Source: Laspinema palackyanum D2c (GTDB taxonomy: Bacteria; Cyanobacteriota; Cyanobacteriia; Cyanobacteriales; Laspinemataceae). From it: a stretch of 64,000 nt of DNA. Numbering within the stretch: the stretch's first letter is position 1; the number at the start of each line of letters is the position of its first letter. Location of the stretch: positions 1 through 64,000 of the forward strand of contig NZ_JAMXFD010000010.1 in NCBI RefSeq assembly GCF_025370875.1, in the 5' to 3' direction. Shown one piece after another: positions 61,352 to 64,000 of this stretch. The position numbers and the translations under genes are program-made. The notes under the pieces are model-generated. The model saw only the letters and a program-made list of their open reading frames with translations. It made no database searches and was not told the DNA's origin.

Positions 61352-61783
61352 ATGAACCCTATCAATACTCCCCTTACTGAACAACTAGCGGAACTCACGA
61401 ATCGATTATTTTGGCTGAGTGAGTCGGAGTTTCCCTTCCAGGTTATTACCTGGGATACGAATAGGGTAACCATTGAGCAACTGCTAAAACTCACTTATCA
61501 CCCGCCAAACACCCCGGTTCAAACCCTCACGATTGATGAATTCTTCGCGCCTGCATTATCAGGAATCGGCAGTTTTAGTTTTCTTTTAGATCAAACCCTC
61601 ATCGGCAGATATCGGACCCTCTATAATTACCTCACTTATTACTTGCACAATATCAAAGTGTATCAAGTTGGCACCTATCCCCTGTATGTTTATATCATGG
61701 GCCTCACTCGCGACGAAAATTTAGCGGGGATCGCTACCCAAGTCATCGAAACTATCCCCCAATCGTCCAGAATTCACCCCTAA
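61352..61783 (+). CDS. Nuclease A inhibitor (NuiA)-like protein
   Basis: A 143-residue protein resembling NuiA of Anabaena, which binds the non-specific extracellular nuclease NucA. The family features are present in order: the N-terminal helix LTEQLAELTNRLFWLSESEFPFQVI, VTIEQLLKLTYHP, VQTLTIDEFFAPA, the long helix YRTLYNYLTYYLHNIKVYQVG, and the ending YIMGLTRDENLAGIATQVIET. No nucA-like nuclease gene lies in the window, and the Uma2 proteins are of a different fold. It has no signal peptide, consistent with a cytoplasmic inhibitor. Confidence 0.85.
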   Translation: MNPINTPLTEQLAELTNRLFWLSESEFPFQVITWDTNRVTIEQLLKLTYHPPNTPVQTLTIDEFFAPALSGIGSFSFLLDQTLIGRYRTLYNYLTYYLHNIKVYQVGTYPLYVYIMGLTRDENLAGIATQVIETIPQSSRIHP

Positions 61784-61891
61784 TAAAGGGAGAAAGGGAG
61801 TTAATCTGAAAAATGCATTTCAACTGGATCATTTTAGCGAAGCTCGATTGCTCGCTCTCCTTTAGACAGGCAACAGCTTACAACTTTACAA

Positions 61892-61935
61892 CTCCCCCAT
61901 CCTCCCCATCTCCCCCATCCTCCCCATCTCCCCGA
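61892..61935. repeat. C-rich 18-bp tandem repeat
   Basis: CTCCCCCATCCTCCCCAT occurs twice in tandem (61892-61909, 61910-61927) followed by a partial copy. G-rich relatives (GGGGGAGATGGGGGAGAT) occur at about 42365, 50570 and 58983, usually beside palindromic repeats. Confidence 0.75.
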
Positions 61936-61942
61936 TCCCAAT

Positions 61943-62191
61943 CTATTCCGATCGCTCTTGTTGCAACAACTCCTCTTTAGACTCCCCCCAGTAAGCGCTA
62001 TAGGTCCAGGTTTCCCGGTTACCGCTGGTTTCTAAAGACCAACGAAAGATGGCTGATTTCGGATTAACTCCGACTTCAATCAGCTTGGCACCCATATAGT
62101 ATTCCATCTGGCGTTTTTTCAAATCTTTAAATGCTGGGGGTTTTCGACTATCCCAGCTTTGAGACATTTGTGCTTTGGTCGGCCTTGCCAT
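61943..62191 (-). CDS. Small hypothetical protein (82 aa)
   Basis: MARPTKAQMSQSWDSRKPPAFKDLKKRQMEYYM and so on, basic at the N-terminus, with a Trp/Tyr-rich second half (IFRWSLETSGNRETWTYSAYWGESKEELL). A strong ribosome site (GGAGAAGGA) directly before ATG supports translation. No family recognised. Monocistronic between the NuiA-like gene and phzF. Confidence 0.65.
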   Translation of the reverse strand: MARPTKAQMSQSWDSRKPPAFKDLKKRQMEYYMGAKLIEVGVNPKSAIFRWSLETSGNRETWTYSAYWGESKEELLQQERSE

Positions 62192-62324
62192 TTTCCTTCT
62201 CCGATTCTCTTGTGGTACGGGTATCCTACCCTTAATTTAGAATACCAATCTTTCTATTCTTAGCACGACAACGGGACTGTTTTAAAGCTTACTCAGTTTG
62301 GAATCACCCATGCAACCCCTAGTT

Positions 62325-63212
62325 TTATACAAATTCCCCCTTGGCAACAGCGATCGCCTTACCGCCAACGGATACAGAAATCTCGCCGTTCTCTTTATGC
62401 GCCTTCAATAATAACAGCGACGGTCTCCCCATTTCATATCCCTGTTCCACTCGCAAATCAATCCCACCCTCCCCAAAATATCCATACTCCACGAGATATC
62501 CCGCCAAGCACCCATTCGCACTCCCAGTTGCCGGGTCCTCGGGTACCCCTAAATAATCCCCAAACATTCGGGCACTGAGATCATTTTCCGGTTTGTTCGT
62601 CTCGGGACAAAACAGAAAAATACATTTCGCCTCAGTTCCCTCAATTAATTTAAAATACTTATCTCGATTGACTTTGGCCTTTTTTAATGCTGCATGAGTT
62701 TTCAACGGCACAATTAGAAAAGGAATCCCCGTCGAAACCTCTCGAATCGGAAACCGCAAATCCAGATCCCCAACTTCTAAATTTAAAACCTCTGCCACAG
62801 GTTCCCCATCAATTGTCTGATGAAACGTCGGCGGTTTTTGCTGCATCCATAAAATATCCAGAGTCTCTTGTTGATAGTGCAAGGTCACTGGAATTTGCCC
62901 GATCGCCAGATTCAAATTAACCCGTTCTACCGGCTGTTGAATTATCTCTCGCTGAATAATAAAAGCAGTCCCTAAAGTCGGATGACCGGCAAAAGGTACT
63001 TCTTGGGCCGGAGTAAAAATTCTGACATCATATCCCCCTTCTCGTTGGTCCGAGGACAGCACAAAAGTAGTCTCGGAATAATTCATTTCTTTAGCAATTT
63101 GCTGCATCTGCTCCCCAGTCAGGCCCTGGGTTCCAGTAAATACAGCCAACTGATTGCCCTGGTATTTTTCTTCTGCGAAAACATCAACAATGTAAAAATT
63201 AATCTTGTCCAT
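62325..63212 (-). CDS. PhzF family isomerase
   Basis: A 295-residue protein of the PhzF/diaminopimelate-epimerase fold. Motifs are FYIVDVFAEEKYQGNQLAVF at the N-terminus, the catalytic-type glutamate in EMNYSETTFVL, DVRIFTPAQEVPFAGHPTLGTAFI, and the C-terminal-half DYLGVPEDPATGSANGCLAGYL. In phenazine producers PhzF isomerises DHHA; no phenazine genes are near, so this is a family member of unknown substrate, as in many bacteria. AAGG precedes ATG 63212. Confidence 0.92.
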   Translation of the reverse strand: MDKINFYIVDVFAEEKYQGNQLAVFTGTQGLTGEQMQQIAKEMNYSETTFVLSSDQREGGYDVRIFTPAQEVPFAGHPTLGTAFIIQREIIQQPVERVNLNLAIGQIPVTLHYQQETLDILWMQQKPPTFHQTIDGEPVAEVLNLEVGDLDLRFPIREVSTGIPFLIVPLKTHAALKKAKVNRDKYFKLIEGTEAKCIFLFCPETNKPENDLSARMFGDYLGVPEDPATGSANGCLAGYLVEYGYFGEGGIDLRVEQGYEMGRPSLLLLKAHKENGEISVSVGGKAIAVAKGEFV

Positions 63213-63334
63213 TTTTGCCTTGGTTGCAGATTTCGTTACAGTTAGCTCTCACCGGGGATCGTAGTCCATTGCGGTCTCTATCTGAGTACCGAATCGATCC
63301 CCAGACCCACTTGATCTCTGAGGGAGTTCGAGAT

Positions 63335-64000
63335 ATGGTGTTAGGAATTCGCTCAGATGATAAATTTGTTGACCCCTTAATAAAAACGCTTATGCCATTG
63401 ATGGGACTGGTCTGGATGACCTGCTGTTTGAGCGGGTTGCTTGCATACAGCCCAGGATTAGGGAATGCCTCCATTGCCCTGAAAAATCCGCTGTCGCTCG
63501 AAGTTTTATCCGGTTTGAGTCATCGGTGGGACCTTCCTCACCGGCTTGTCCGAGGCGGTAATGCCTCGGGGAAAAAGCACCGCCCTCGGTTGAAATTAAA
63601 GGGGGCTTCGGGTGAGCATCGGCTGTTTGCTCACCTGGCTCAAATCAGCGATCGCCCGGGAAAACACAGCCCAGGTGACTCCAGAAACAGGCAAATCTTC
63701 ACAAAAGCGCTCAACTGGGACAATCGCCTTCAAAAGGGACAATGTACTGTTAATCCACCTGTAATGAATTCTAGTCCCAGTAAAGCTTTGGGACAACAAA
63801 ATTTTCTCTCAACCCCACCGGACTTGCCGGAAAAAGCCACCCTGATTAGCAGTGGCCCTTCCCAGAAGTCGAAAAAATCCACCCCGGGAATGGGACAACT
63901 TTTGTCTAATTTCTTCCCTGAAGACTCTTTAGATGTAAAAACCAAACCCAGTCTGGACTCATCCGTTCAGGTGAAAGCTGTCTCCGTTGCCCCTGGTCCC
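63335..64000 (+). CDS. Partial gene, exported protein cut by the window end
   Basis: ATG 63335, with GGGAG eight bases upstream, opens a frame that runs uninterrupted for 222 codons to the last base of the window. Residues about 18-44 look like a signal peptide or anchor (LMPLMGLVWMTCCLSGLLAY, ending near GNA). The rest seen so far is polar, Ser/Pro/Lys/Gln-rich and low complexity (NPPVMNSSPSKALGQQNFLS), as in the linker of a secreted or periplasmic enzyme. No domain can be named. Divergent from phzF across 122 bases. Confidence 0.7.
   Translation, partial: MVLGIRSDDKFVDPLIKTLMPLMGLVWMTCCLSGLLAYSPGLGNASIALKNPLSLEVLSGLSHRWDLPHRLVRGGNASGKKHRPRLKLKGASGEHRLFAHLAQISDRPGKHSPGDSRNRQIFTKALNWDNRLQKGQCTVNPPVMNSSPSKALGQQNFLSTPPDLPEKATLISSGPSQKSKKSTPGMGQLLSNFFPEDSLDVKTKPSLDSSVQVKAVSVAPGP

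Overview
The window comes from a cyanobacterium, most likely a filamentous Oscillatoriales-type genome (the order is inference). The HIP1 octamer GCGATCGC is scattered throughout, and psaE, ndhO, a Cph1-type phytochrome, an OMP decarboxylase/OPRT fusion, DUF6391, a WGxxGxxG-CTERM protein and several multi-PAS or Ser/Thr-kinase/histidine-kinase fusions are present. No rRNA, tRNA, insertion sequence, prophage or CRISPR array was recognised.

Layout. 0-14 kb: a secreted Thr/Pro repeat protein, a membrane-anchored hypothetical, a large hybrid histidine kinase, a cardiolipin-synthase-like PLD enzyme, a phytochrome kinase and pyrF-pyrE. 14-36 kb: an accessory island built around DNA phosphorothioation (Dnd). 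It holds a tandem dnd-associated methyltransferase-like protein, dndE, dndD, dndC, an opposite-strand DGQHR (DndB-like) gene, dndB, a third DGQHR gene, aqpZ, a Dnd-associated protein 4 homologue, a secreted protein, a DUF4351 protein, and a second SMC/DndD-like ATPase coupled to a 97-residue protein and a DEAD-type helicase. 36-46 kb: an Ap4A phosphorylase and two giant sensor kinases. 46-64 kb: housekeeping and small accessory genes (AAA ATPase, mdh, ndhO, mutM, psaE, DUF6391, ldh, Uma2, Ser/Thr kinase, MazEF-like pair, hypD, pfkA, NuiA-like inhibitor, phzF) and the start of a secreted protein cut by the window end.

How the parts work together. DndC, DndD and DndE, with DndB as regulator, should place sulfur in the DNA backbone. 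No dndA (cysteine desulfurase) and no dndFGH restriction genes lie here, so sulfur must come from a desulfurase elsewhere. The helicase / small protein / second ATPase operon is the best local candidate for the restriction arm. The tandem methyltransferase-like protein, two extra DGQHR proteins and protein 4 homologue make this an expanded, rearranged Dnd locus and the most interesting part of the window.

Other notable items: the phytochrome keeps its GAF-domain bilin cysteine but has alanine where sibling kinases carry the phospho-acceptor histidine; PsaE has an unusually long Thr/Ala/Gly tail; and the intergenic space is rich in palindromic repeats (an AGAAACCGGGTTTCT family in inverted pairs, an AACGACTGAAGTCGTT family with compensatory changes, GGC-ATCC-GCC hairpins and a MITE-like element).
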